A stretch of DNA of 64,000 bases from Virgibacillus ihumii (GCF_902726655.1 NZ_CACVAN010000001.1:682001-746000), one strand, 5' to 3'; shown: positions 20,910-29,384, counted from the stretch's first letter. The notes: a model not told the origin generated them from the letters alone. Program-made: numbers and translations.

Positions 20910-21524
20910 ATGTCTGAAAAAAGAGGCGAACATATACTTCAAGAAGAAAATGGGACGAAAAAACGGGCATTTTCATTTTATAATAACCAAATGTTAAGCT
21001 TTCTAAATGAATTAATGCGGGAATTTATTATAGATCAGGATATGATGTTTATATCGACAGCTGACAACGATGGGAATTGTGATAACTCTTTTCGTGCCGG
21101 TGAGAAGGGTTTTGTGAAAATCATTGATGAACACACACTAATGTACCCTGAATACAAGGGTAACGGTGTAATGTCCAGCTTGGGAAATATCGTAGAAAAT
21201 CCACATATCGGCCTGCTATTTATTGATTTCTTTGAGCATAGAATTGGATTACATGTAAATGGGAAGGCAAAAATCATCGAACATGAAAAACTGTCTTTGC
21301 TAAATATTACAGAAGATTATTTAAGCAAAATTGAATCTGAGGAAGGGCAAAAAGCTGAACGGTGGGTGGTTATAGAAGTCGAAGAGGCTTACATCCATTG
21401 TTCGAAACACATTCCTCTTCTGAAAAGAACAGATCATGAAGTGGGAGATGAAACCGATAATAAAAAAGTAAAGGGTGGGAGCGGAGATTTCTTTAGGGCA
21501 AAGCAAAGTAAGCATAATCCTTAA
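20910..21524 (+). CDS. Pyridoxamine 5'-phosphate oxidase-like FMN-binding protein
   Basis: 204 aa split-barrel protein. After a helical N terminus comes the domain core DMMFISTADNDGNCDNSFRAGEKGFVKII (about residues 47-75) and GNIVENPHIGLLFIDF (about 98-113) with LHVNGKAKII, the strand order of PNPOx-like proteins. It lacks motifs specific to true PdxH. ATG 20910 follows CAGGAGGGTCC. Stands alone with its own terminator; the function is unknown. Confidence 0.82.
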   Translation: MSEKRGEHILQEENGTKKRAFSFYNNQMLSFLNELMREFIIDQDMMFISTADNDGNCDNSFRAGEKGFVKIIDEHTLMYPEYKGNGVMSSLGNIVENPHIGLLFIDFFEHRIGLHVNGKAKIIEHEKLSLLNITEDYLSKIESEEGQKAERWVVIEVEEAYIHCSKHIPLLKRTDHEVGDETDNKKVKGGSGDFFRAKQSKHNP

Positions 21525-21557
21525 CTTTATTCATCTGCTAAACATACAAACACATTT

Positions 21558-21592
21558 CCGGATATCTTATAGTGGGGTATCCGGTATTTTTA
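21558..21592 (+). terminator. Terminator after the PNPOx-like gene
   Basis: CCGGATA/TATCCGG stem with a 13-base loop followed by TATTTTTA. Confidence 0.7.
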
Positions 21593-21603
21593 TGAGATTT
21601 TAT

Positions 21604-21689
21604 AATACCTATGCATGTATCACTATATACCCTGCAATATCAGAGCCGTTCTTGACTGCGGGGTATTAACATATACATGTAAGGGTATT
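21604..21689. repeat. Nested long inverted repeat (possible structured RNA)
   Basis: Outer arms of 17 bases (21604-21620 and 21673-21689) can form 16 pairs including two G-T; inner arms of 10 bases (21627-21636 and 21657-21666) form 10 pairs including one G-T. The two are separated by a symmetric 6/6-base internal loop, and the apical loop has 20 bases. It lies between the terminator and the ykqA start. Confidence 0.6.
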
Positions 21690-21756
21690 TAGCTGCCAAT
21701 GCTTTTTATCAGTATAAAAGGATATGGTATTATGAATGAATATGGGAGGGGTTCAA

Positions 21757-22605
21757 GTGACAAACGTGTTTGTATATGGAACATTACGTATGGGCGGTCG
21801 CAATGATTCTTTTTTGGAAGGTGCAGAGTGCATATACAGCCAGTGCCGCGTTCGCGGAAAGTTGCTTAATACGGATAAAGATTACCCTGTTATGCAGCCA
21901 GATAATTCATCCTGGGTATTTGGGGAACTTTATAGTGTGACGGATTCACAAATGAAAACCATTGATGTGCTGGAAGGATATGAGGATGGAAGGTCTGATA
22001 ATTTATATCATAAGATAACTACGCCCGTATGGAATGAATCAGGGGAGGAATGCCGCGCTGTTGTCTTTACTGCAGCACGATCCATAAATTATTCCACTCA
22101 CAGTATTTCTTCAGGCGACTGGTGCGTAAACAAATACATAAAACGGGATAAACTGTTGTATTTTGCGTATGGATCCTGTCTCGATGATGAACGCTTTCGC
22201 AGTGCGGGAGCAGATCATTTTTTTAAACACGTATTTGGGTCTGGAGTGCTTAACGGATTTGAATTCCGTTTTTCTGTTAAAACGAATGACGGCGGTAAGG
22301 CAGATATTGTTGAAAACAAAGCGGAAGATGTGGAAGGAAAAGTGTATGAAATTCCGGCCGAAGCGTTAGAGTATTTATACAGGCGGGAAGGTGTGTACAA
22401 TCGGATTTACCGACCGGCAATTGTCCTGGTAAGCATTGCCGGGGTATTATACCAGGCATTGACATTTATTGGTATTAAAAAAACGGTTGAGACTGCACCT
22501 ACTTCTCTCTATGCGACGGAAATAATGCGGGGTGGGAATGATTGTTTCAGTAATCATTATAAAGAAAAATTGACAAGAAAACTGGATCGTTTTCACGAGG
22601 GGTAA
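21757..22605 (+). CDS. ykqA: Two-domain gamma-glutamylcyclotransferase-like protein
   Basis: 282 aa with two AIG2/GGCT-like folds: domain 1 begins VFVYGTLRMGGRNDSFL, domain 2 begins LYFAYGSCLDDERF at about residue 137. Such proteins release 5-oxoproline from gamma-glutamyl compounds, but the substrate of YkqA-type fusions is not established. The second-domain YGS motif and FEFRFSVKTNDGGKADI resemble the catalytic YGSN-type family. GTG 21757 is chosen because GGGAGGGG precedes it; an in-frame ATG at 21736 would put the ribosome site inside the gene. Confidence 0.85.
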   Translation: MTNVFVYGTLRMGGRNDSFLEGAECIYSQCRVRGKLLNTDKDYPVMQPDNSSWVFGELYSVTDSQMKTIDVLEGYEDGRSDNLYHKITTPVWNESGEECRAVVFTAARSINYSTHSISSGDWCVNKYIKRDKLLYFAYGSCLDDERFRSAGADHFFKHVFGSGVLNGFEFRFSVKTNDGGKADIVENKAEDVEGKVYEIPAEALEYLYRREGVYNRIYRPAIVLVSIAGVLYQALTFIGIKKTVETAPTSLYATEIMRGGNDCFSNHYKEKLTRKLDRFHEG

Positions 22606-22755
22606 GATTGTTTGAGTAGTTTATTCTGCCTGAACATAGCAAACAAAGGTGACGTTCGAGCCACGGTCAGCTTTTTGATTGGGCTTTTACTTGTGTCATG
22701 ATAGTATAAAATTGGGTATACTAGCGACTGATATTGTCATGAGAGGGTGGTAAAG

Positions 22756-24063
22756 ATGGTTTTTTCACAGCAGGAAGTTGTAAAATGGAAAGAAAGATTT
22801 CCGATTTTAGATGATATTATTAATTTAAACCCTATTTATTGGTCGAATCATCACCTACATAAACAGGTTAACTTGGATTCACTGCCGATTTCCAAGCAGG
22901 ATATGGCAGATGCTCAAAAACTATGGGAGCGATTTGCTCCTTATCTGCGTATGGTATTCCCGGACTCAAACGGAATAATCGAATCACCATTAAAGCAGAT
23001 TTCAACATTCAAGGATAAGCAAATGTCTGTACAAGGCGATTTGTTTTTAAAGTGTGATAATGACCTGCCAATTGTCGGATCCATTAAAGCAAGAGGCGGT
23101 CTTTATGAAATTCTTCATTATGCGGAGCGTTTAGCCGTCGAAGCGGGAATGGTGTCAGTTGATGATAATTATGAGGTATTTGCGACAGATCGGTTCAAAA
23201 AGTTTTTTAGTCAATATGCAATTGGAGTCGGGTCGACGGGTAATTTAGGCTTAAGTATTGGTACAATCAGTGCCCAACTCGGTTTTAATGTATCGGTATA
23301 TATGTCTGCGGATGCTAAACAATGGAAAAAGGATATGCTTCGGAACCGTGGTGCGTTTGTATATGAGTTCGCTGGTGACTTCAGTGAGGCAATTCGTGCA
23401 GGACGTGAACAAACTATCAATGACCCGAAAGCATACTTTGTGGATGATGAAGATTCGAAGCATTTATTTTTAGGCTACAGTGTTGCTGCATTTGAATTAC
23501 AGAAGCAGCTGCAGGAACAAAATATTAAAGTGGACAAGAATCATCCGCTGTGTATTTACTTACCGTGTGGAGTTGGCGGATCACCGGGCGGTATTGCATT
23601 CGGGTTAAAACATGTATTTGGTGAACATGTTCATTGTTTTTTCGTGGAACCTACACACTCCCCTTCCGTGCTTATCGGGCTTTTGACTGGTGAAATGAAT
23701 AAAATAAGCGTTCAGGATTTCGGAATCGATAACCAGACGGAAGCTGATGGTCTTGCGGTTGGCCGTCCATCAGCTTTTGCTACAGCGGTCAGTGATAAGC
23801 TGATCAGCGGTATCTATACGGTTGAAGATAATGAATTGTACCGTTATTTGACCCTGCTTGCAGATACAGAAGGAATTTATCTGGAACCGTCCGCAACAGC
23901 CGGATTAATCGGACCAGAACGTGTGCAGGAATATATAGAGGAAAACGGATTGCCAAAAGAAAATATTTCTCATATCGCCTGGGCAACAGGTGGCTCATTG
24001 GTACCGGAAGCTGATATGAAGGAATTTTATGCGAAGGGCAAAAGATTGATGGAGGAAGGTTGA
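22756..24063 (+). CDS. dsdA: D-serine ammonia-lyase
   Basis: 435 aa PLP enzyme that converts D-serine to pyruvate and ammonia. PLP lysine is Lys111 in VGSIKARGGLYE; the phosphate-binding glycine loop is GVGSTGNLGLSIG at about residues 156-168; PCGVGGSPGGIAFGLKHVFG at about 274-293 is the family's glycine-rich segment. ATG 22756 follows GAGAGGGTGG. The cysteine synthase gene begins immediately after the stop, so the two are cotranscribed, an arrangement that links D-serine removal to cysteine metabolism by position only. Confidence 0.94.
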   Translation: MVFSQQEVVKWKERFPILDDIINLNPIYWSNHHLHKQVNLDSLPISKQDMADAQKLWERFAPYLRMVFPDSNGIIESPLKQISTFKDKQMSVQGDLFLKCDNDLPIVGSIKARGGLYEILHYAERLAVEAGMVSVDDNYEVFATDRFKKFFSQYAIGVGSTGNLGLSIGTISAQLGFNVSVYMSADAKQWKKDMLRNRGAFVYEFAGDFSEAIRAGREQTINDPKAYFVDDEDSKHLFLGYSVAAFELQKQLQEQNIKVDKNHPLCIYLPCGVGGSPGGIAFGLKHVFGEHVHCFFVEPTHSPSVLIGLLTGEMNKISVQDFGIDNQTEADGLAVGRPSAFATAVSDKLISGIYTVEDNELYRYLTLLADTEGIYLEPSATAGLIGPERVQEYIEENGLPKENISHIAWATGGSLVPEADMKEFYAKGKRLMEEG

Positions 24064-24987
24064 TTGACAATGAGAGTAGCGCAGAATATGACAGAATTAA
24101 TTGGTGAAACACCTGTTGTTCGATTAAATAAAATCGTACCGGAAGATGCGGCAGATATTTTTGTGAAACTTGAATCAAATAACCCGAGTAAAAGTGTTAA
24201 GGACCGTGCTGCATATAATATGATAAAGCAAGCAGAAGATGCAAAGGCTATAAAGCCCGGGGATACAATTATTGAACCGACAAGCGGAAACACGGGTATA
24301 GGACTTGCAATGAATGGTGCCGCGAAAGGTTATCAGGTGATCCTGGTAATGCCCGATAACAGCACCCAGGAACGCCGAAATATTTTAAAAGCTTTCGGGG
24401 CAAAAGTTGTGCTTACACCAAGTGCTGAAAAAATGCCTGGTGCTATTAAAAAGGCAAAAGAACTTCAAGATGAAATTCCAGGTAGTTTTATTCCTCAGCA
24501 ATTTGAAAATGATGCTAATTCCGATATCCATCGAACAACGACAGCAACAGAAATATATGACCAGATGGACGGAGAACTCGATGCATTTGTTTGTACGGCC
24601 GGAACTGGTGGCACTGTAACAGGAACTGGTGAAACATTAAAAGCTAAAATACCTGGATTACACATAACAATAGCTGAACCAAAGGGATCTCCTGTATTGT
24701 CAGGCGGGAAACCTGGACCGCATAAATTGGTCGGAACAAGTCCGGGCTTTGTACCTGATATTCTAAATACAGATATTTACGATAAGATTATTCAAATTGA
24801 CGATGACGATGCGGTCAATATGTTTAAAAAGCTGCCGCGTGAGGAAGGAGTATTTATTGGATTGTCTGGTGCTGCGGCAGTTTTTGCAGCAATTCAAGTT
24901 GCGAAGCAGCTAAGTAAAGGAAAGAAAGTCTTATGTATTGCTCCGGATACAGGAGAACGGTATCTTAGTATGAATTTGTTTGAATAG
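24064..24987 (+). CDS. cysK: Cysteine synthase / O-acetylserine sulfhydrylase
   Basis: 307 aa fold-type II PLP enzyme that makes cysteine from O-acetylserine and sulfide. PLP lysine in NNPSKSVKDRAA at about residue 46; PTSGNTGIGLA at about 77-87 is the asparagine loop; GTGGTVTGTGE at about 182-192 binds the PLP phosphate; the C-terminal GLSGAAAVFAA contains the serine that contacts the PLP ring. Start is ambiguous: TTG 24064 has the best distance from GGAGG, ATG 24070 gives the more usual MRVAQNMTELIGETPVV. Directly behind dsdA. Confidence 0.93.
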   Translation: MTMRVAQNMTELIGETPVVRLNKIVPEDAADIFVKLESNNPSKSVKDRAAYNMIKQAEDAKAIKPGDTIIEPTSGNTGIGLAMNGAAKGYQVILVMPDNSTQERRNILKAFGAKVVLTPSAEKMPGAIKKAKELQDEIPGSFIPQQFENDANSDIHRTTTATEIYDQMDGELDAFVCTAGTGGTVTGTGETLKAKIPGLHITIAEPKGSPVLSGGKPGPHKLVGTSPGFVPDILNTDIYDKIIQIDDDDAVNMFKKLPREEGVFIGLSGAAAVFAAIQVAKQLSKGKKVLCIAPDTGERYLSMNLFE

Positions 24988-24995
24988 TTAGTTCT

Positions 24996-25036
24996 AAGAG
25001 TGACGTGTTTTATGATGCGTTACTCTTATTTTTTTG
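24996..25036 (+). terminator. Terminator of dsdA-cysK
   Basis: AAGAGTGACG pairs with CGTTACTCTT (one G-T pair) and is followed by ATTTTTTT. It overlaps the 3' end of the small minus-strand gene. Confidence 0.8.
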
Positions 25037-25171
25037 AAATTCCGCCAGCTCATTATTATTTTCATATTTTATATCCCAATAATATACTCGTGGAAGTCCC
25101 CAATAGATCCAGTAATCATGTACCAGGGAGGTACTTACAAACATTATCATTTGCCAATCTATATTGTTCAA
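25010..25171 (-). CDS. Small aromatic-rich protein, 53 aa, unrecognised
   Basis: TTG start with AAAGGAG 7 bases upstream on the minus strand, then an open frame of 53 codons to TAA. The product starts LNNIDWQMIMFVSTSLVHDY and continues with WIYWGLPRVYYWDIKYENNN before a charged tail. The first half is hydrophobic enough for one membrane segment; the centre is unusually rich in Trp and Tyr. The ribosome site, the protein-like composition and the absence of any plus-strand gene make it a likely real gene. Its 3' end lies inside the cysK terminator. Function unknown. Confidence 0.65.
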   Translation of the reverse strand: MNNIDWQMIMFVSTSLVHDYWIYWGLPRVYYWDIKYENNNELAEFQKNKSNAS

Positions 25172-25343
25172 AATGTCACTCCTTTCGTCTTTACAGGTTA
25201 TTACGAAATGGGGTTGTCTAAGAACGCAATGTCATATTATTTGCTTGTAGCAGAGCCTCTTTCCTTTCCCTCGTCAGTGAAAACTATATTCATTATATAT
25301 ATACTGACATCAAACCCTATTCCAAATTATATTTTCTTTTCAC

Positions 25344-25363
25344 TTTCATCAAATTTTCATATT
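25344..25363 (+). promoter_or_regulatory. Direct-repeat element upstream of the first ResA-like gene
   Basis: TTTCATCAAATTTTCATATT contains two TTTCAT half-sites spaced 11 bases apart, the geometry of OmpR-family response-regulator sites. The identical 20 bases occur at 30217-30236. A possible -10 (TAAGTT) starts 7 bases after the element. Confidence 0.6.
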
Positions 25364-25454
25364 TATGTTGTAAGTTGAATGATATGAGAACGTGTTCGAA
25401 AAAACTTACTCAAATAAAACCGTTCTTCAGGCTGAAATATGGAGGTTACAAATA

Positions 25455-26039
25455 ATGAAAAAGGCAATTATAGCAGTAATTGTATTAGCAATGTTTGGAT
25501 GGGCTGTATATGATTTCGCAATCTCAACTAATGAAACTGCTAACGAATTGAATAATAGTTCAACTAAAACTACTCCACCATCTTCTCAAAACGGCGGGCT
25601 AAAAATGACAGACGAGGTAGGTCTTTCGCCAGGTAACATTGCCCCTGATTTTAAATTGAAAAACATGAAAGGGAAAGCGGTGCGTTTATCAGATTTCAGA
25701 GGAGAGCCTGTTATTGTCAATTTTTGGGCTACATGGTGCCCGCCGTGCAGGGCAGAAATTCCGGATTTAAGAAAGCTCTACAAAAATAAGAATGTGGAGA
25801 TTTTGGCGGTTAATTTAACGTCAACTGAACAAAGTATTGGTGACGTTAAAAAATTTGTACAGAATTATAAAATGTCCTTTCCTGTGTTGAAGGATACAGA
25901 ATCCAAGGTTGCTGAACAGTACAATGTCCGGGCATATCCGACTTCATATATGATTGACGCAAGCGGCCATATAACTTATATGCATTTGGGTGCCATGAAC
26001 TATGATTTGATGATACAGCAGCTGGCAAAGATGAATTAA
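25455..26039 (+). CDS. Membrane-anchored thiol-disulfide oxidoreductase (ResA/TlpA type)
   Basis: 194 aa. An uncleaved N-terminal anchor (KKAIIAVIVLAMFGWAVYDF) is followed by a Ser/Thr-rich linker and an AhpC/TSA-thioredoxin domain from about residue 60 (PGNIAPDFKLKNMKGKAVRLSDF). The active site is WCPPC in FWATWCPPCRAEIP at about residues 95-108, and the cis-Pro loop is AYPTSYMID. ResA-type proteins reduce extracytoplasmic disulfides, often for cytochrome c maturation, with electrons from CcdA. Here the CcdA gene lies 5.5 kb away beside a broken paralogue of this gene. GGAGG precedes ATG 25455. Confidence 0.92.
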   Translation: MKKAIIAVIVLAMFGWAVYDFAISTNETANELNNSSTKTTPPSSQNGGLKMTDEVGLSPGNIAPDFKLKNMKGKAVRLSDFRGEPVIVNFWATWCPPCRAEIPDLRKLYKNKNVEILAVNLTSTEQSIGDVKKFVQNYKMSFPVLKDTESKVAEQYNVRAYPTSYMIDASGHITYMHLGAMNYDLMIQQLAKMN

Positions 26040-26061
26040 AGCCTTCACAAGTTTATTCTTA

Positions 26062-26090
26062 TTGACAAAATACATATAGGGGTATATAGT
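26062..26090 (+). promoter_or_regulatory. Promoter of the sulfur operon with a CstR-type operator
   Basis: TTGACA (26062-26067), 17-base spacer, TATAGT (26085-26090). The spacer holds ATACATATAGGGGTAT (26070-26085), the ATAC...GGGTAT form bound by CsoR/CstR-family repressors. The csoR promoter has the same layout. Confidence 0.75.
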
Positions 26091-26122
26091 GGCGTTGCAT
26101 TGTTTTTTGGAATTCCAAAAAA

Positions 26123-26147
26123 ATAACCGTATCTGGTTATATTTTTT
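26123..26147 (+). promoter_or_regulatory. Leader hairpin, possible attenuator
   Basis: ATAACC/GGTTAT stem with a 6-base loop followed by ATTTTTT, within the 5' leader of the sulfur operon. A perfect 16-bp palindrome ATACATGTACATGTAT follows at 26159-26174. Confidence 0.4.
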
Positions 26148-26268
26148 GCCATGTATAAATACATGTACATGTATATGTATTCGATAAATATGAAAGGAGA
26201 AGCAATCTGATGTAAAAGAAGAAAGCAACGAATTTACTGTTCAGTGATTCTAAGGAGGTAAAACGAAA

Positions 26269-26685
26269 ATGAAAGAAATTAAGACAAACAGCAACACTCG
26301 TGTAGCAATTATAGCGGCAAATGGTGGTATGTTCGATGCTTATAAAGTATTTAATATTGCAACTGCAGCAGCAGCATCCGATAAAGAAGTAGGGATCTTC
26401 TTTACATTTGAAGGACTGAATCTGATTCATAAAGAGGCGCATAAAAGGCTGCCGCTCCCGGAAGGAAAAGAAGACTTTCAAGAAGGTTTTAAAAAAACGA
26501 ATGTTCCATCCATCAGCGACTTATTGGAAATGGCTCAAGAGCTGGGCGTAAAAATGATCGGCTGCCAAATGACGATGGATGTTATGAACTTGGAAAAAAA
26601 CGATTTTGTAGACGGGATTGAAGTCGGCGGCGCAGCATCCTTCATTGAATTTGCTAAAGATGCTGATATTTCGCTGACATTTTAA
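26269..26685 (+). CDS. DsrE/DsrF-like sulfur carrier protein
   Basis: 138 aa. The core NTRVAIIAANGGMFDAYKVFNIATAAAASDKEVGIFFTFEGL is typical of DsrE/F/H-like folds; the single conserved-type cysteine is Cys99 in MIGCQMTMDVM, the position that carries persulfide in relatives. First gene of the sulfur operon, followed by the rhodanese/dioxygenase, TusA and a TauE permease. TAAGGAGG ribosome site. Probably passes sulfane sulfur between these partners (family knowledge plus context). Confidence 0.87.
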   Translation: MKEIKTNSNTRVAIIAANGGMFDAYKVFNIATAAAASDKEVGIFFTFEGLNLIHKEAHKRLPLPEGKEDFQEGFKKTNVPSISDLLEMAQELGVKMIGCQMTMDVMNLEKNDFVDGIEVGGAASFIEFAKDADISLTF

Positions 26686-26705
26686 CATGAGGAGGTTAAA
26701 TATTT

Positions 26706-27836
26706 ATGGCTAAGACTATAACAACTGACGAACTGGCAAATCGGGTCGTCAATCGTGAAGAAACGCTTATTCTGGATGTTCGAAATACCGATAAGTTTAA
26801 AGACTGGAAGATTGAAGGAGACAGCGTTGAAATAATGAATGAACCTTATTTTAATGTACTTGATGGTGTCGAACCGATCGCGGAAAAAATAAATAAGGAT
26901 CAGGAAGTAATTGTCGTTTGTGCCAAGGGCAACTCATCGAAAATGGTGAAAGAATTGATGGAAGAAAACGGGTTTACAAATGTTTATGATTTAGAAGGCG
27001 GTATGGAAGCCTGGAGTGAACACTTGGAACCGGTCAAAATAGCGGACTTAAACGATGGCGGAAGCATTTATCAATTTGTTCGCCTTGGCAAAGGGTGTCT
27101 GTCGTATATGGTCGTTTCCAATAAGACAGCTGCGGTTATCGACGCTAATCGTATGACGGATATTTATGAACGATTTGCTGAAAAGAAAAATGTAACGATT
27201 GAGTATACAATTGATACACATCTTCACGCTGACCATATTTCGGGAGGCCGAAAGCTTGCCGATAATACCGGCGGATCATATCATCTGCCGCCTAAAGATG
27301 CTGAAAAAGTAACGTTCTATTATACACCGTTGGAAGAAGGGCACGATATTACGATCGGCAATACCACGGTTAATGTTCAGCCTGTTTATTCACCGGGACA
27401 CACAATTGGAAGCACATCATTAATTATTGATAAAAAATATCTGCTAACAGGGGATATATTGTTTGTAAAATCGATCGGACGTCCCGACTTGGCCGGAAAG
27501 GCTGAAGATTGGGTTGGTGATTTGCACGAAACCTTATACAGCCGTTATATCGAATTGTCTGACGATCTAATTGTATTGCCTGCCCACTATTCCTTTGTAG
27601 AAGAGCTCGGCAAAGATGGCAGTGTCAAGGCACGGCTTGGTGACTTGTATGAGCAGAATTCGGGTTTGAAGGTGGACGATGAACAGAAATTCCACAGAAT
27701 GGTAACGGAAAATCTGCCGCCACAGCCAAACGAGTACGATAATATTCGTCAGATCAATATGGGTCAAATGGACCCGGAAGATAAGAAACAACGTGAAATG
27801 GAAATAGGACCGAACCGCTGTGCAGTACACGGTTAA
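26706..27836 (+). CDS. Rhodanese-persulfide dioxygenase fusion (MBL fold)
   Basis: 376 aa. Residues about 1-110 form a rhodanese domain with active Cys72 in [11 protein letters not shown]; residues about 120-350 form a metallo-beta-lactamase fold with the iron/zinc motif HLHADH (172-177), SPGHTIGS and GDILF. Related enzymes (persulfide dioxygenases, CstB) oxidise low-molecular-weight persulfides to sulfite or thiosulfate. In S. aureus CstB the MBL domain comes first and rhodanese domains follow; here the rhodanese is N-terminal. TGAGGAGG ribosome site, 20 bases after the DsrE-like gene. Confidence 0.92.
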   Translation: MAKTITTDELANRVVNREETLILDVRNTDKFKDWKIEGDSVEIMNEPYFNVLDGVEPIAEKINKDQEVIVVCAKGNSSKMVKELMEENGFTNVYDLEGGMEAWSEHLEPVKIADLNDGGSIYQFVRLGKGCLSYMVVSNKTAAVIDANRMTDIYERFAEKKNVTIEYTIDTHLHADHISGGRKLADNTGGSYHLPPKDAEKVTFYYTPLEEGHDITIGNTTVNVQPVYSPGHTIGSTSLIIDKKYLLTGDILFVKSIGRPDLAGKAEDWVGDLHETLYSRYIELSDDLIVLPAHYSFVEELGKDGSVKARLGDLYEQNSGLKVDDEQKFHRMVTENLPPQPNEYDNIRQINMGQMDPEDKKQREMEIGPNRCAVHG

Positions 27837-27916
27837 ACTAGCAGACTTGACGAAAACCAGCAAATAGCGGGAGCGGAAAAAGCTCTGAAAAATAGAAAAT
27901 CCAACAGGAGGAACTT

Positions 27917-28147
27917 ATGATGGAAGCAGTAAGAGTATTAGATGCAAAAGGAATAGCATGTCCAATGCCGGTTGTGAAAACCAAAAAGGCAATGGATGAA
28001 ATTAATTCAGGAGAAATTCTCGAAGTCCATGCGACTGACAAAGGGGCCAAAAGTGACCTGGCGGCTTGGACAAAATCAGGTGGTCACGAACTGGTCGATC
28101 AAACAGAAGAAGGGGACATCCTGAAATTTTGGATTAAAAAGGCATAA
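27917..28147 (+). CDS. tusA: TusA-family sulfurtransferase
   Basis: 76 aa, single TusA domain with the sulfur-carrying cysteine in GIACPMPVVKTKKAM (Cys15 counted from the first Met). Two consecutive ATGs (27917, 27920) follow GGAGG; the exact one is uncertain. In this operon it probably accepts sulfane sulfur from the rhodanese or DsrE-like protein and delivers it onward. Confidence 0.93.
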   Translation: MMEAVRVLDAKGIACPMPVVKTKKAMDEINSGEILEVHATDKGAKSDLAAWTKSGGHELVDQTEEGDILKFWIKKA

Positions 28148-28153
28148 AGGAGA

Positions 28154-28188
28154 CCCGCTGATTTGCGGGCCCCCTTGATGGGGGTGAG
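28154..28188 (+). promoter_or_regulatory. Tandem hairpins covering the TauE ribosome site
   Basis: CCCGC/GCGGG (28154-28169) is followed directly by CCCCC-TTGAT-GGGGG (28170-28184); the second stem includes the Shine-Dalgarno GGGGTGAG of the next gene (TTG start at 28192). It could limit permease translation. Confidence 0.5.
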
Positions 28189-28191
28189 AAT

Positions 28192-28977
28192 TTGGAAATT
28201 AGTGTAGTTACTGTAGTTGTCATTTTTCTTATAGGCTTCGTGGGTTCCTTTATTTCTGGGATGGTTGGAATTGGCGGCGCAATCATCAACTTCCCCCTTT
28301 TGTTGTATGTACCAGCTGCTTTGGGTGTAGCTGAATTTACATCATTTGAAGTATCAGGGATTACGGCAATTCAAGTGTTTTTTGCGACAATCGGCGGAGT
28401 CTGGGCATACAGGAAAGGTGGTTATATTCATAAATCAATTATTGGCTATATGGGAGTCAGCATACTCGCGGGCAGCTTTATCGGCGGCTTTTTTTCTTCC
28501 TTGATGACTGAAGAGGGGATAAACCTTGTATATGGTCTGCTGGCGGTGCTGGCTGCAATCATGATGTTTGTTCCGAAAAAAAGAATGGATGGTGCTGTAT
28601 TTGATCCGGAACAATTTAATCGATGGCTGGCGGCTCTTCTTGCATTGTTCGTTGGGATAGGAGCCGGTATTGTAGGAGCGGGCGGTGCATTTATACTGGT
28701 TCCGATTATGCTGCTTGCTTTAAAAATCCCGACACGAATTACGATTGCATCATCTTTGGCAATTACCTTTATTTCATCAATTGGGTCTGCTGGAGGTAAG
28801 GTGCTGACGGGTCAAGTTTTGTTGGTGCCGGCAGTTATCATGATTGTTGCAAGCTTAATCGCTTCGCCTCTGGGGGCAAGGATTGGTAAAAAAGTAAACA
28901 CGAAAATTTTACAATGGATACTAGCCGTTTTAATTTTTGCCACTGCGTTAAAAATTTGGCTGGATATATTGGGATGA
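28192..28977 (+). CDS. TauE/SafE-family sulfite/anion exporter
   Basis: 261 aa, about eight membrane helices in two repeats: [24 protein letters not shown] in repeat 1 and [25 protein letters not shown] in repeat 2, the family's characteristic glycine-rich signatures. TTG start behind GGGGGTGAG. As the fourth gene after DsrE-like, persulfide dioxygenase and TusA, it probably exports the sulfite made by the dioxygenase, as proposed for TauE in cst operons. Confidence 0.9.
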   Translation: MEISVVTVVVIFLIGFVGSFISGMVGIGGAIINFPLLLYVPAALGVAEFTSFEVSGITAIQVFFATIGGVWAYRKGGYIHKSIIGYMGVSILAGSFIGGFFSSLMTEEGINLVYGLLAVLAAIMMFVPKKRMDGAVFDPEQFNRWLAALLALFVGIGAGIVGAGGAFILVPIMLLALKIPTRITIASSLAITFISSIGSAGGKVLTGQVLLVPAVIMIVASLIASPLGARIGKKVNTKILQWILAVLIFATALKIWLDILG

Positions 28978-29021
28978 AAGCACTGGCAATACTAAAGGGG
29001 AGCAGGTTCAAGGTTGAATTT

Positions 29022-29070
29022 TTGACAAATATCCGCATCCGGCAAATAATATTGGTACATGGTGGAGTAT
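29022..29070 (+). promoter_or_regulatory. Possible cstR promoter with degenerate CstR site
   Basis: TTGACA at 29022, -10-like AATAAT at 29045 and GTACATGGTGGAGTAT at 29055-29070. The last agrees with the operator at 26070-26085 at 11 of 16 positions. Weak; autoregulation is only a suggestion. Confidence 0.35.
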
Positions 29071-29123
29071 ATTACTATGTGAAGAACTATATTGATACCG
29101 GAAAAGAAAGAGGGTGTTCAGAC

Positions 29124-29384
29124 ATGGATTATGATGATCAAATCAGAAACAGGGTGAAACGTATTGAAGGGCAAGTACGAGGATTGTTGAAAATGATGGA
29201 CGAAGGAAAGGATTGCCGTAATGTGGTGAGTCAAATGTCGGCTGCCAGGAATGCTCTTGACCGTACGTCAGCGCTGATTGTAAGTAAAAACCTGGAACAG
29301 TGCATCCGTGAAGAAAAAGATGCGGGTAAAAACTCCGAAGATATTATTAAAGAAGCTGTCAACTTACTGGTTAAAAGCCGGTAA
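29124..29384 (+). CDS. cstR: CstR, persulfide-sensing CsoR-family repressor
   Basis: 86 aa. The CsoR-family fold is clear from [26 protein letters not shown]. The two thiols expected in CstR fall at Cys31 and Cys60, the exact numbering known for S. aureus CstR, and the Cu(I)-binding histidine of CsoR is absent. Persulfides crosslink these cysteines and release DNA. Located at the 3' end of the sulfur operon it probably represses through the site at 26070. ATG 29124 is preceded by AAAGAGGGTG. Confidence 0.92.
   Translation: MDYDDQIRNRVKRIEGQVRGLLKMMDEGKDCRNVVSQMSAARNALDRTSALIVSKNLEQCIREEKDAGKNSEDIIKEAVNLLVKSR

Noticed and set aside
22650..22678. Possible terminator after ykqA (GTGAC/GTCA followed by CTTTTTG)
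   Set aside because: Pairing is too weak and interrupted to list as a feature.
25034..25378. Plus-strand frame of 114 codons behind cysK
   Set aside because: No ribosome site, starts inside the cysK terminator, and lies opposite the better supported 53-aa minus-strand gene.
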